From NCBI RefSeq assembly GCF_014195505.1, contig NZ_JACIBV010000001.1:5270001-5334000 (forward strand): a DNA stretch of 64,000 bases. Direction: 5' to 3'. Of the stretch, positions 16,749 to 24,755 are shown in pieces. The notes below the pieces were generated by a model that worked only from the letters and a program-made list of their open reading frames with translations, was not told the origin of the DNA and searched no databases. Position 1 is the first letter of the stretch; each line of letters opens with the position of its first letter. A program made the translations under genes and the position numbers. Source of the DNA: Nonomuraea dietziae (GTDB lineage: Bacteria > Actinomycetota > Actinomycetes > Streptosporangiales > Streptosporangiaceae).

Positions 16749-17348
16749 ATGAGCAAGGTCACCTGTGACATGGGGATGTCCGTCGACGGCTTCGTGGCAG
16801 GGCCGCACCAGAGCCTGGAGAAGCCGATGGGCGAGGGCGTGGGCGAGCGCCTGCACCGGTGGATGTTCGACGAGCCCGAGCGGCACGCCGCGGTGATCGA
16901 GAACATCACCGCGGCAGGAGCCTTCATCATGGGCCGCAACATGTTCGGCCCCAGCCGCGGCGCGTGGGACCTGGACTGGAACGGCTGGTGGGGTGACGAG
17001 CCGCCGTACCACGCGCCGGTCTTCGTCCTCACCCACCACCCTCGTGAGCAGATCACGATGAAGGGTGGCACGACGTTCACCTTCGTCACCGACGGGATCG
17101 AGGCGGCGATGGCCCGGGCGCGCGAGGCCGCCGGCGATCACGACGTCGCCATCGCCGGCGGTGCCGAGACGGTGAACCAGTACCTGGCGGCAGGGCTCAT
17201 CGACGAACTGCGCCTGCACATCGCGCCCGTGATCCTCGGCAGAGGCGAGCGGCTGCTCGACAACGTCGGGGACATCACCCTCGAGCCCCTCGGCGACCCC
17301 TCGGGCACCAGCCTCGTCACCCATCTGACCTACCGGGTGATCCGATAG
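16749..17348 (+). CDS. Dihydrofolate-reductase-like protein (RibD C-terminal family)
   Basis: A 199-residue protein beginning MSKVTCDMGMSVDGFVAGPH after a GGAGGTAG ribosome site. Family marks are MSVDGFVAGP at the N-terminus, FIMGRNMFGP, and the nucleotide-binding IAGGAETVNQYLAAGLIDEL. These YyaP/YwjB-like proteins have the dihydrofolate reductase fold and probably reduce a small substrate with NADPH; in vivo substrates are generally unknown. A second, divergent family member is at 23502. Confidence 0.88.
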   Translation: MSKVTCDMGMSVDGFVAGPHQSLEKPMGEGVGERLHRWMFDEPERHAAVIENITAAGAFIMGRNMFGPSRGAWDLDWNGWWGDEPPYHAPVFVLTHHPREQITMKGGTTFTFVTDGIEAAMARAREAAGDHDVAIAGGAETVNQYLAAGLIDELRLHIAPVILGRGERLLDNVGDITLEPLGDPSGTSLVTHLTYRVIR

Positions 17349-17406
17349 AAGGGACGTGCTTGGGGTCGCAACCGACGCTCGCTACCGTTGGGTCGAGGAG
17401 CGACCG

Positions 17407-17817
17407 ATGGTGGTGAAGACGATCGGCAGGCGAAGAAGTCCGCAGGAGAAGAAGCTGCTGAGCTATACGAAGGATCGTCGGAACGACTACGGCGAGAACG
17501 ACAAGAGCTCCCGCACGGCCATCCGCAGGAACAAGAGCGCCCCTCATCGGGCCAACAGGCGGCATGTGAGCCAGACGCTCGATGCGATCACCGGCACGGT
17601 CGATGAGGCGGCAGAAGAGTCGGCCGTGCAGCGTCTTGAGAGCAGGCGGCCGAAGACGTGGAAGAAGTGGCGCGACGCGACACTCGGGGCGACCGTCCAG
17701 GACCGTCTGCAGCGAAGGGCGCGCCTGGGCATCGACGACCACGAGAGGAACGACGAACGCGTTCAGCGGGTCCGGCGGCGGCTACGGCTGCCGGCCGGCG
17801 AGACGCGGCGAAGGTGA
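17407..17817 (+). CDS. Basic hypothetical protein
   Basis: A 136-residue protein from ATG 17407 with a GAGGAG ribosome site. It is very rich in Arg and Lys (RRRSPQEKKLLSYTKDRRND, then RRNKSAPHRANRRH) and carries no cysteine or membrane segment. Such charge suggests nucleic-acid binding, but I recognise no domain. Codon use in the middle of the gene is less GC-biased than in neighbours, consistent with acquired DNA. It ends just before the 41-bp tandem repeats. Confidence 0.6.
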   Translation: MVVKTIGRRRSPQEKKLLSYTKDRRNDYGENDKSSRTAIRRNKSAPHRANRRHVSQTLDAITGTVDEAAEESAVQRLESRRPKTWKKWRDATLGATVQDRLQRRARLGIDDHERNDERVQRVRRRLRLPAGETRRR

Positions 17818-17825
17818 TCCGTGCG

Positions 17826-17989
17826 GCGACCGCGCCGCACGCCACCCACCACACGTGATCGACGTGGCGACCGCGCCGCACGCCACCCACCACACGTGAT
17901 CGACGTGGCGACCGCGCCGCACGCCACCCACCACACGTGATCGGCGTGGCGACCGCGCCGCACGCCACCGACTTCAGGTGATCGGCCCC
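17826..17989. repeat. Four-copy 41-bp tandem repeat
   Basis: The core GCGACCGCGCCGCACGCCAC starts at 17826, 17867, 17908 and 17949, an exact 41-bp period. The first three units are nearly identical; the fourth diverges after about 21 bases but keeps GTGATCGG in register. Each unit also contains CACGTGATCGACGTG, a partial dyad. A 41-bp period is not a multiple of three, so this is not a coding repeat. Confidence 0.9.
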
Positions 17990-18094
17990 TTGACGCCCAG
18001 CGATGGCAGGGGCGGATCCCGCCGCCCCTGCCCGGTGGGGAAGGCCGGTTCCAACTGGGCTTTCGCCTTGCCTGGATCATTGCGCGGAGGGCCC

Positions 18095-18129
18095 TGTACA
18101 CCAAACCAAGCGCTTGCTACGCTCCGCCC
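18095..18129 (+). promoter_or_regulatory. Promoter with operator palindrome in the spacer; leaderless start
   Basis: TGTACA (18095-18100) and TACGCT (18118-18123) are separated by exactly 17 bp and fit -35 and -10 elements. Transcription would start about seven bases later, at or next to the ATG at 18130, and no Shine-Dalgarno sequence precedes that ATG. The perfect palindrome CAAGCGCTTG (18107-18116) lies inside the spacer, where a bound repressor, for example of the TetR type, would block RNA polymerase. Confidence 0.6.
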
Positions 18130-19209
18130 ATGATGTCCACGGTTGTCTGGGGTACCGGCAACGTCGGCCGCGCGGCCATCCGCGCCGTCGAGGCCCATCC
18201 GACGCTGAAGCTCGTGGCCGTGCTCGTCCACAACCCCGGCAAGGTCGGCCGTGACGCGGGCGAGCTCGGCGGGCTCGGCCACCACCTGGGGGTGGCGGCG
18301 ACCGACGACATCGACGCCGTTCTGGCCGCCGGCCCACGCGCCGTCGTGTACGCCGCGTCCGGCGACATCCGTCCCGACGAGGCACTCGCCGACATCATCA
18401 GGGCGATCCGAGCCGGGGCCGTGGTCGTCACCCCGTCGCTGTACGCGCTCTACGACCAGCGCAACGCCCCGCCGGAGCTGCGGGAGCCCGTGCTGGAGGC
18501 CATCAAGGACGGCGGCGGCTCGCTGTTCGTCTCAGGCGTCGATCCCGGATGGGGCAACGACGTGCTGCCGCTACTGATCAGCGGGCTCGCTACGACCGTG
18601 GACGTGATCCGCTGCCAGGAGATCTTCGACTACTCCACCTACGACCAGCAGGACTCTGTCAGGTACCTGGTCGGCATGGGCCAGCCGATGGACTACGAGC
18701 CGCCGATGCTCGCCCCCGCCGTCCCGACCATGGTGTGGGGCGGGCAGGTACGGCTGATGGCCAGGGCGCTCGGCGTCGAGCTCGACGAGATCAGGGAGAC
18801 CCTGGACCGGCGGCCGCTCGACTCCACGGTGAGCACCATGACGATGGGCGAGTTCGAGGCGGGCACCCAGGGCGCGGTGCGGTTCGAGGTGCAGGGCATC
18901 GTCGAGGGCGAACCCCGCATCGTCATCGAGCACGTCACGCGCATTCACGCGTCCTGCGCACCGGACTGGCCGACACCGCCCGACGGCGAGGGTGCGCACC
19001 GGGTGATCATCGAGGGCCGCCCGCGCATCGAGGTCACGGTCGAGGCCACCGACGAGGACGGCAACCGTTCCGCGGGAGGGAACGCCACCGCGGTGGGCCG
19101 GCTCGTCAGCGCCATCGACTGGCTCACGGACGCGGAGCCGGGGCTCTACGACGCGCTCGACGTCCCGCTGCGCCCCGCGGTCGGCAAGCTCGGGAGGAGA
19201 CAGCCGTGA
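18130..19209 (+). CDS. NAD(P)-binding dihydrodipicolinate-reductase-like dehydrogenase
   Basis: A 359-residue protein. The N-terminal Rossmann motif is VVWGTGNVGRAAIRAV (G-x-G-x-x-G), followed by AVVYAASGDIRPDEA and VVVTPSLYALYD. A C-terminal domain contains SGVDPGWGNDVLPLL. The architecture is that of the DapB-like/2,4-diaminopentanoate-dehydrogenase-like group common in mycobacteria and related sterol degraders. The reaction is not known; a reductive or oxidative step on a lipid or sterol product is inferred from linkage with the two genes downstream. Two adjacent ATGs start the frame. It overlaps the next gene by 4 bp (GTGA). Confidence 0.75.
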   Translation: MMSTVVWGTGNVGRAAIRAVEAHPTLKLVAVLVHNPGKVGRDAGELGGLGHHLGVAATDDIDAVLAAGPRAVVYAASGDIRPDEALADIIRAIRAGAVVVTPSLYALYDQRNAPPELREPVLEAIKDGGGSLFVSGVDPGWGNDVLPLLISGLATTVDVIRCQEIFDYSTYDQQDSVRYLVGMGQPMDYEPPMLAPAVPTMVWGGQVRLMARALGVELDEIRETLDRRPLDSTVSTMTMGEFEAGTQGAVRFEVQGIVEGEPRIVIEHVTRIHASCAPDWPTPPDGEGAHRVIIEGRPRIEVTVEATDEDGNRSAGGNATAVGRLVSAIDWLTDAEPGLYDALDVPLRPAVGKLGRRQP

Positions 19210-19718
19210 ACATCGACATCCCCGAGGGCAGGGACGCGATCGAGTACGTGTGGGGCGAGATGGTCCCCGGCATCGGGATCGCCGCCTCGAAGTTCTCGAT
19301 GGCTGTGTACGCCCACACGACCCTCGGGCTCCGCGAGTTCGAGGCCGCGCGGCTGCGGATCGCGCAGATCAACGGGTGCGTCTTCTGCCTCGACTGGCGC
19401 ACCGAGCGCGACGGGCAGAAGGTCGAGGAGGGCTTCGCCGACGCGGTGACGGAGTGGCGCACCACCGACGCCTTCGACGAGCGCACCCGACTGGCCGCCG
19501 AGTACGCCGAGCGGTACGCCCTCGACCACCATGGCCTCGACGAGGAGTTCTGGGCGCGGATGACCGCGCACTACAGCCAGCTCGAGATCGTGGAGCTGAG
19601 CATGAGCATCGGTTCCTGGCTGGCGTTCGGCCGGCTCAACCATGTGCTGGGCCTCGACACCGTGTGCAGGCTGCCCAGCGGTTCGTCCCCCTCGGCCAGG
19701 CGGGCGGACGCGCTGTGA
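19206..19718 (+). CDS. Carboxymuconolactone decarboxylase/AhpD-family protein
   Basis: A 170-residue protein from GTG 19206 with a GGGAGGAGA ribosome site. The redox pair is visible in INGCVFCLDWRTE (C-x-x-C), the AhpD-like active-site motif, followed by the conserved helical bundle (SIGSWLAFGRLNHVLGLD). Family members are thiol-dependent alkylhydroperoxidases or decarboxylases. Between a dehydrogenase and a peroxide-generating cholesterol oxidase, a peroxide-detoxifying role is a reasonable inference. It is translationally coupled to the upstream gene; the next gene follows after 48 bp. Confidence 0.82.
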   Translation: MNIDIPEGRDAIEYVWGEMVPGIGIAASKFSMAVYAHTTLGLREFEAARLRIAQINGCVFCLDWRTERDGQKVEEGFADAVTEWRTTDAFDERTRLAAEYAERYALDHHGLDEEFWARMTAHYSQLEIVELSMSIGSWLAFGRLNHVLGLDTVCRLPSGSSPSARRADAL

Positions 19719-19766
19719 CCCATATGGAGAACGTGTTCTCGTTTCGTCGAGAGTGAGGCCCATCAC

Positions 19767-21392
19767 GTGAGCGACAAGACCTTAGGCATCTCGCGCCGTG
19801 GATTCATCGCAGGAACCGGCTCCATGCTGGGTGTCGCAGCCCTCGCGGGTCGCGCGCCCTCGGCCCAGGCTTCGGCCGTCCGCTCGGCTGCTCCGATCGC
19901 CTCGGGGGCCCGCGTCCCGGCCCTGGTGATCGGCACCGGCTACGGCGGCTCCGTCGCCGCTCTACGCCTCGCCCAGGCGGGCGTCGACGTGCACATGATC
20001 GAGATGGGCATGGCCTGGGACACCCCCGGCCCCGACGGCAAGATCTTCTGCAGCACGCTCGAGCCCGACCACCGGTCCTACTGGCTGCGCACCAGGACCA
20101 AGGCCCCGCTCAACTACTTCCTCGGCTTCCCGATCGACAGGAACATCTCCCGCTACACCGGGATCCTGGACGCGGAGGACTTCAGCGGCATCACCGTCTA
20201 CCAGGGGCGCGGCGTCGGCGGCGGCTCGCTCGTCAACGGGGGAATGGCGGTCACTCCCAAGCGCGAGAACTTCGCCGCCGTCCTCCCGTCGGTGAACGCC
20301 GACGAGATGTACAACGTCTACTACCCGCGCGCCAACGCCGGGCTCGGGGTCGGCACCATCGACCCGGCCTGGTTCGACTCCACCCCCTGCTACCAGTACT
20401 CCAGGGTCGGGCGGAAGCACGCCCAGCGCTCCGGGTTCCCTTTCGTCTTCGTGCCCGACGTCTACGACTGGGACTACATGAAGCAGGAGGCTGCGGGGAC
20501 CGTCACCAAGTCGGCGCTGGCCGGCGAGATCCTCTACGGCAACAACCACGGCAAGAAGTCGCTGCAGAAGACCTACATCGCCCAGGCCAGGGCCACCGGC
20601 AAGGTCACCATCTCGCCGCTGCACAGGGTCACCTCGGTCGCTCCCGCGGCAGGTGGCGGCTACACGGTCGTCATCGACCAGCTCAACACCAACGGCGACA
20701 CCACGGCCACCAAGACCGTGATCGCGGACAGGGTGTTCTTCGCCGCGGGAAGCGTCGGCACCAGCAAACTGCTGGTCAAGCTGAAGGCCACCGGCGCGCT
20801 GCCCCACCTGAACGACGAGGTCGGCAAGGGCTGGGGCGACAACGGCAACGTCATGTGCGGCCGCGCCAACCACATGTGGGACCCGACAGGCAAGCTCCAG
20901 TCGACCATCCCCTGCTCAGGCATCGACAACTGGGCCGCAGGCGGCGCGTTCGCCGAGGTCGCGCCGCTGCCCACCGGGATCGAGACCTACGCCTCGTTCT
21001 ACCTGTCGATCACCAAGAACCCCCACCGCGCGCAGTTCTCCTGGAACGCCGCGACGGGCCAGGTCGACCTGAACTGGCAGACGGCATGGAAACAGCCGTC
21101 CATCGACATGGCGAAGACGATCTTCGACAAGATCAACGCAAAGGAGGGGACGATCTACAGGACCGACCTCTTCGGCGTCTACAAGGTCTGGGGCGACCAC
21201 CTCACGTACCACCCGCTCGGCGGCGCGGTGCTGAACAAGGCGACCGACAACTACGGCCGCCTCACCGCCTACCCCGGCCTGTACGTCATCGACGGCTCGC
21301 TCATCCCCGGCAACACGAGCGTGAACCCGTTCGTCACCATCACCGCGCTCGCCGAGCGAAACATCGAGAAGATCATCGCCACCGACCTGTAG
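19767..21392 (+). CDS. choA: Secreted cholesterol oxidase (GMC oxidoreductase)
   Basis: A 541-residue flavoprotein from GTG 19767. The N-terminus is a Tat signal (SRRGFIAGTGSMLGVAALAG), so it folds with FAD before export. The ADP-binding motif is VIGTGYGGSVAALRLAQAG and the GMC element is GRGVGGGSLVNGG. Active-site residues match Streptomyces ChoA: His482 in TYHPLGG and Asn520 in VNPFVTITALAERN, 38 residues apart as in that enzyme, and probably Glu397 in FAEVAP. It oxidises cholesterol to cholest-4-en-3-one and releases hydrogen peroxide. It ends the three-gene operon. Confidence 0.92.
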   Translation: MSDKTLGISRRGFIAGTGSMLGVAALAGRAPSAQASAVRSAAPIASGARVPALVIGTGYGGSVAALRLAQAGVDVHMIEMGMAWDTPGPDGKIFCSTLEPDHRSYWLRTRTKAPLNYFLGFPIDRNISRYTGILDAEDFSGITVYQGRGVGGGSLVNGGMAVTPKRENFAAVLPSVNADEMYNVYYPRANAGLGVGTIDPAWFDSTPCYQYSRVGRKHAQRSGFPFVFVPDVYDWDYMKQEAAGTVTKSALAGEILYGNNHGKKSLQKTYIAQARATGKVTISPLHRVTSVAPAAGGGYTVVIDQLNTNGDTTATKTVIADRVFFAAGSVGTSKLLVKLKATGALPHLNDEVGKGWGDNGNVMCGRANHMWDPTGKLQSTIPCSGIDNWAAGGAFAEVAPLPTGIETYASFYLSITKNPHRAQFSWNAATGQVDLNWQTAWKQPSIDMAKTIFDKINAKEGTIYRTDLFGVYKVWGDHLTYHPLGGAVLNKATDNYGRLTAYPGLYVIDGSLIPGNTSVNPFVTITALAERNIEKIIATDL

Positions 21393-21432
21393 GCACCCCC
21401 GCCGCCACCGGCAAGGAGTCCTCGACGAGCGC

Positions 21433-21714
21433 TCAGGCCTGTCGTCCGCCGCTCGCGCCGGTGACGGCCTGATCGCCTCGCGGGCGGCGCTTCGCTCTGA
21501 TCTGCTGCAGGTCCACGACCTCGACGAGGCTGGCCAGGTCCACGTGGAGGGCGACCTGCTCAGGGCTCCAGCAGTCGGCGACGTGGTAGCGCCTGCCGTC
21601 GACGCGGTGGGACACGCGGAGGCAGGGGCGTTCGTCCCTGACGATGTGCTCGACCTCGATCCCATCAGGAGAGAGCCAGCGCGTCATGTCCGCGAGCATA
21701 TGCGATTCGGACAT
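21433..21714 (-). CDS. Small hypothetical protein (DUF6504-like pattern)
   Basis: A 93-residue protein. The core LSPDGIEVEHIVRDERPCLR, then VSHRVDGRRYHVADCWSPEQ, resembles short actinobacterial proteins with a W-x-P-D-G start and a conserved YHVADC; the family name is a guess. Start at 21714 has an AAGGG site; a second ATG at 21687 (MTRWLSP) is equally usable. An inverted repeat covers the start region. Confidence 0.5.
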   Translation of the reverse strand: MSESHMLADMTRWLSPDGIEVEHIVRDERPCLRVSHRVDGRRYHVADCWSPEQVALHVDLASLVEVVDLQQIRAKRRPRGDQAVTGASGGRQA

Positions 21715-21718
21715 ATGC
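21696..21718. promoter_or_regulatory. Inverted repeat GCATATG-n9-CATATGC over the start of the small gene
   Basis: Perfect 7-bp arms at 21696-21702 and 21712-21718 flank nine bases and span the ATG of the minus-strand gene. The position suits an autoregulatory operator or an RNA hairpin that hides the start codon. The AT content stands out from the surroundings. Confidence 0.45.
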
Positions 21719-21791
21719 CCTTATTCTGGACAGAAGGGCGCCCTGGTCAGGGGAAGCGGCCAGGGCGTTCGCCATGGGGCAGACTGGCCGT

Positions 21792-22178
21792 ATGGATCTG
21801 GTCGTATGGGTCGATGACTGGCAGATGCAGTGCTGCGGCGACCCGTTCAGCGTGGGATCGCGGGTCTCGTGGAAGCTGGGGCCGCCCGACCTCGACTGGC
21901 TGGCCACGGTCCTGGGCCCGGTCCAGGTCGACAGGGCCGAAGACCATCATGATCTGTTCACCGCGGACACCCCGGCCACCGAGGCCGTGGTGAGAGCGAT
22001 CAGCGCCGTCCGCTGCGCCTACGCCCCGAAGCCGGGCGAAGACCTTCCAGGCCTGTATCCCGTCCGGGGTTCGGGCGTGCTCACGCCGGTGGAGCGCGCT
22101 GACGGCCGGGAGAAGGATCAGGGCGACAAGAGGTTCTCCGGCTATCTGGTGCGACTGTCCACGGTCGAACGATCCTGA
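21792..22178 (+). CDS. DUF6578-like hypothetical protein
   Basis: A 128-residue soluble protein starting MDLVVWVDDWQMQCCGDPFS. The opening W-x-x-D-W-Q-M-x-C-C-G-x-P-F-x-V-G signature and VSWKLG are typical of the small actinomycete family I know as DUF6578. No function is known. An upstream in-frame ATG (21774) would add six residues. It ends three bases before the stop of the convergent SnoaL-like gene. Confidence 0.65.
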   Translation: MDLVVWVDDWQMQCCGDPFSVGSRVSWKLGPPDLDWLATVLGPVQVDRAEDHHDLFTADTPATEAVVRAISAVRCAYAPKPGEDLPGLYPVRGSGVLTPVERADGREKDQGDKRFSGYLVRLSTVERS

Positions 22179-22181
22179 CCG

Positions 22182-22613
22182 CTAGATCCAGGTGGCGGCG
22201 GGGTCCCAGTAGAACGGGCGGCACTCCAGCATGCGCCCGTTCCTCACCCTGATCAGCTGCAGGATCAGGGAGTCGACCTCCTTGCCTGTGGCGCGGGAGC
22301 GGAAGCGCACCACGCTGCGCACCACGACGGTGTCGGCGTCGCCCCAGTGTTCCTGCTCGAGGAAGTCCATCGACTCCCACACCTCGCTGAACCTGGCCAG
22401 GAACCGCTCCATGCCGTCACGACCCCGCCAGACCCCCGTTCCCGTGAAAGGCAGCCCTGGAGCCTGGTACAGGACGGCCTCGGGATCGAGGTACCTGGCC
22501 ACCTCGTCGTAGCTGGACTTGCCGAAGCCGCCCGCCGCGACGTACGCGGCCTCGGCCGCGTAGAACCTCTCCATGACCGCCCAGGCGTCGGCCTGCTGCT
22601 CTGTCGTGCTCAT
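22182..22613 (-). CDS. SnoaL/NTF2-like protein
   Basis: A 143-residue protein, MSTTEQQADAWAVMERFYAA onwards, with the cone-fold pattern YLDPEAVLYQAPGLPFTG, WRGRDGMERFLARFSEVWES and a C-terminal RPFYWDPAATW. NTF2-like proteins of this kind are small cyclases, isomerases or ligand binders; the family alone does not give a substrate. The ATG at 22613 is preferred over the one 15 bp upstream. Confidence 0.78.
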   Translation of the reverse strand: MSTTEQQADAWAVMERFYAAEAAYVAAGGFGKSSYDEVARYLDPEAVLYQAPGLPFTGTGVWRGRDGMERFLARFSEVWESMDFLEQEHWGDADTVVVRSVVRFRSRATGKEVDSLILQLIRVRNGRMLECRPFYWDPAATWI

Positions 22614-22694
22614 GGCCCCCAGTGTCACCGGTAGGCCGAAGGCAGCGCTGGCGGCGATCGGACCTCGGACTCGCCGAAGCTCAGCGCGTACGGA

Positions 22695-23270
22695 TCACGG
22701 ACGCTCCCGTTGCGCGATCAGCCCGGCGATGCCGTCGAAGATGCGGTCGAGGCCGAACCTGCGCCCGTTGTCGTCAAGGAGGTCGCCGGTCTCGGCCATG
22801 GCGCGGGTGAGGTCGGGGAAGCGCGCGCCATGGGTGGCCATGAGCTCGCCGATGGTCACGGCCACGCTGCCCTCGGTGGTCCACGGCTGGGTGCCCGCGG
22901 AGGCCGTGGACTGGGTGTTGCGGACATGCGCGAACAGCAGGAACGCCGTGGCCATCCGCTCGCCCCCTGTCAGGCACGTGCCCGAGAACGCGCTGACCGC
23001 CGCGTCGATCCAGCCGATCTCGTTGGGCCCCATCACCCGGTTGCCCACCGTCACCGACGGCAGCCATGGGTGGCGCTCCCACGTCTCGGCCAGCAGCCTG
23101 ATGAACTTTTCCATCTTGGGCCGCCAGCCACCGGGCACGCGGTCCAGCCTGGGTGGCTCGCCGACAGCCGTGTCGATCATCACGGCCATGAGCTCGGCCT
23201 TGTTGGCCACATAGCGGTAGAGCGACATCTTGGTGAAGCCCAGGTCGCCGGCGACGCGCTGCATGGACAC
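22695..23270 (-). pseudogene. 5'-truncated TetR-family regulator
   Basis: About 191 residues. The recognition part of the TetR helix-turn-helix is intact (MQRVAGDLGFTKMSLYRYVA followed by NKAEL) and a full ligand-binding domain follows. The usual first helix (about 25 residues ahead of this motif) is missing and no ribosome site precedes any start. On the other side of the break, from about 23288, the opposite strand encodes the tail of an unrelated VOC gene. A deletion has therefore probably removed the 5' end. Whether a shortened protein is still made is open. Confidence 0.65.
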
Positions 23271-23287
23271 CCAGGGATGCCGCGGTG

Positions 23288-23404
23288 TCCGCAGGAGGGC
23301 AGGCCTCCGGCGAGCCGCAGGACGAGGGCTTCATGTATTCCCGGAGCTTCCGCGACCTGGACGGACACCTGTGGAGCGTCCTGCACATGCCGGCGACAGC
23401 TTGA
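23288..23404 (+). pseudogene. C-terminal fragment of a VOC/glyoxalase-family gene
   Basis: The plus strand reads VSAGGQASGEPQDEGFMYSR, then SFRDLDGHLWSVLHMPATA and TGA at 23402. FMYSRSFRDLDGHLWSV is the characteristic C-terminal strand of the vicinal-oxygen-chelate fold. No start codon or N-terminal half exists; the fragment runs into the truncated TetR gene. Confidence 0.75.
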
Positions 23405-23501
23405 GCCAAACCGTAGGGAAGCCTTAAACACGCCGTAAGCGGGCCCCGGCAAGCTGAAGGCACACAACGACAGCCGCGACACTCTGAGAAGGAAGCACCC
23501 C

Positions 23502-24062
23502 ATGCGCACGTTCAAGCTCCAGGTCCAGACCACCGTCGACGGCTACATGGCCGGCCCGAACGGCGAGATGGACTGGATGACGTTCCCGTGGACCGACGAC
23601 ATCAACGCCTACATCGACGCGCTCACCAAGCCGGTCGACTGCATCGTGCTGGGCCGCCACCTCGCCGAGGGGTTCATCCCGACGTGGGCGGCCCAGCCCG
23701 AGGGCGAGACCCAGGAGTCCATCGACTGGATGAACAACACGCCCAAGGTCGTGATCTCCAACAGCCTGACCGAGTCGCCCTGGGACAACGCCGTCGTCGC
23801 CGGCGGCGACCTCACCGAGACCGTGAACAAGCTCAAGGCCCAGCCGGGCGGGGACATCATCACCTACGGCGGCGGCACGCTCGTCTCGGACCTGATCGCC
23901 AAGGGCCTGCTCGACGAACTCCACCTGTTCGTCAACCCGACCGCGATCGGCGCCGGCATGCCGGTGTTCCCCGCAGGCGCCTACCAGCGGCTTCGCCTCG
24001 TCACCGCGCGCCCGTTCGACTGCGGGATCACCGCGCTGCACTTCGAGCCGAAGCGCCCCTGA
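23502..24062 (+). CDS. Dihydrofolate-reductase-like protein (RibD C-terminal family)
   Basis: A 186-residue protein starting MRTFKLQVQTTVDGYMAGPN after GAAGGAAG. It has VLGRHLAEGFIPTW, VVISNSLTESPWDN and ITYGGGTLVSDLIAKGLLDEL, the expected order for this NADPH-binding fold. It is only distantly similar to the protein encoded at 16749. A VOC-gene tail sits just upstream, a pairing often seen where DHFR-like and VOC proteins share an operon. Confidence 0.88.
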   Translation: MRTFKLQVQTTVDGYMAGPNGEMDWMTFPWTDDINAYIDALTKPVDCIVLGRHLAEGFIPTWAAQPEGETQESIDWMNNTPKVVISNSLTESPWDNAVVAGGDLTETVNKLKAQPGGDIITYGGGTLVSDLIAKGLLDELHLFVNPTAIGAGMPVFPAGAYQRLRLVTARPFDCGITALHFEPKRP

Positions 24063-24091
24063 ACGCGGCCCTCAGCTCGCGGCGGTATCCG

Positions 24092-24613
24092 TCAGGAGGT
24101 CGCGGGCGCCTCTCCCAGCCGCGTGCGGGACAGCATCAGGCGCACCGTCTCCTCCAGCGAACTGTCCTGGCCGATGACCGTCTCGCAGCCGCCGGGCAGC
24201 AGGTCGCGCTCGATGTACCACTCCCGCATCTGCTCCGCGGTGAACTGCGTGCGCTGGGGCCTGGTGGCATGGCGTCGAACGGTCTCCTCGAACGGCACGT
24301 CGAGGTAGAAGAACGCGCTCCTGCCCGCGTAGTCGTGCCGAAGTGCCCGCAGCATCGGCCCGTATCTGTTGGCGAAGAGAATCCCCTCGAGGACGACGTG
24401 GTGGCCGTGCTCAAGGGCGTAGCGCGTCATGGTGTCGATGAGCCCGATGTTCACGCCGTCCTGCACGTCGGGTTCGCGGAGGATGTCGCGGCGGACCGTG
24501 TCCTGCGCGATGACGGCCAGGCCGCGCCTGCCGTACGCCGCTCGCAGGGCCAGGGCGACGCTGGTCTTGCCCGAGCCGGAGTTCCCTCGCAGGACGATCA
24601 GCTGTGGTGACAC
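24092..24613 (-). CDS. P-loop kinase-like ATP-binding protein
   Basis: A 173-residue protein from GTG 24613. The Walker A is LRGNSGSGKTSVALALRA; QDTVRRDIL and HHVVLEGILF follow, and a lid-like Arg-rich segment RRHATRPQRTQF. This resembles zeta-toxin/AAA_33 small kinases that phosphorylate nucleotides, sugars or antibiotics. No antitoxin gene is adjacent, so a toxin role is not supported. Confidence 0.78.
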   Translation of the reverse strand: MSPQLIVLRGNSGSGKTSVALALRAAYGRRGLAVIAQDTVRRDILREPDVQDGVNIGLIDTMTRYALEHGHHVVLEGILFANRYGPMLRALRHDYAGRSAFFYLDVPFEETVRRHATRPQRTQFTAEQMREWYIERDLLPGGCETVIGQDSSLEETVRLMLSRTRLGEAPATS

Positions 24614-24755
24614 CGCTTCAGATTAGGGCCGCAGGCGGGTACGGCAGGGCCGCCATGAACGGCCGAGCCGTCCCGCGAGTGCAGGTTCGTCCGCGGCGCA
24701 TGAGGGCAGCGGCCAGGTATCGACAGAGGTGTCTGGTGTACGCCGGAGGTGCGTC

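Larger units (their letters stand above)
17818..18129. other. Intergenic stretch: tandem repeats followed by promoter region
   Basis: The first half is taken up by the 41-bp repeats (separate entry). Position 17990-18094 shows no coding frame or clear signal. The last 35 bases hold the promoter and palindrome of the cholesterol-oxidase operon (separate entry). Confidence 0.7.

Noticed and set aside
17826..17989. Possible CRISPR array
   Set aside because: The whole 41-bp unit repeats with no unique spacers, so it is a tandem repeat.
24092..24613. Zeta toxin of a toxin-antitoxin pair
   Set aside because: No small antitoxin gene is adjacent; the P-loop protein alone fits a metabolic or resistance kinase.
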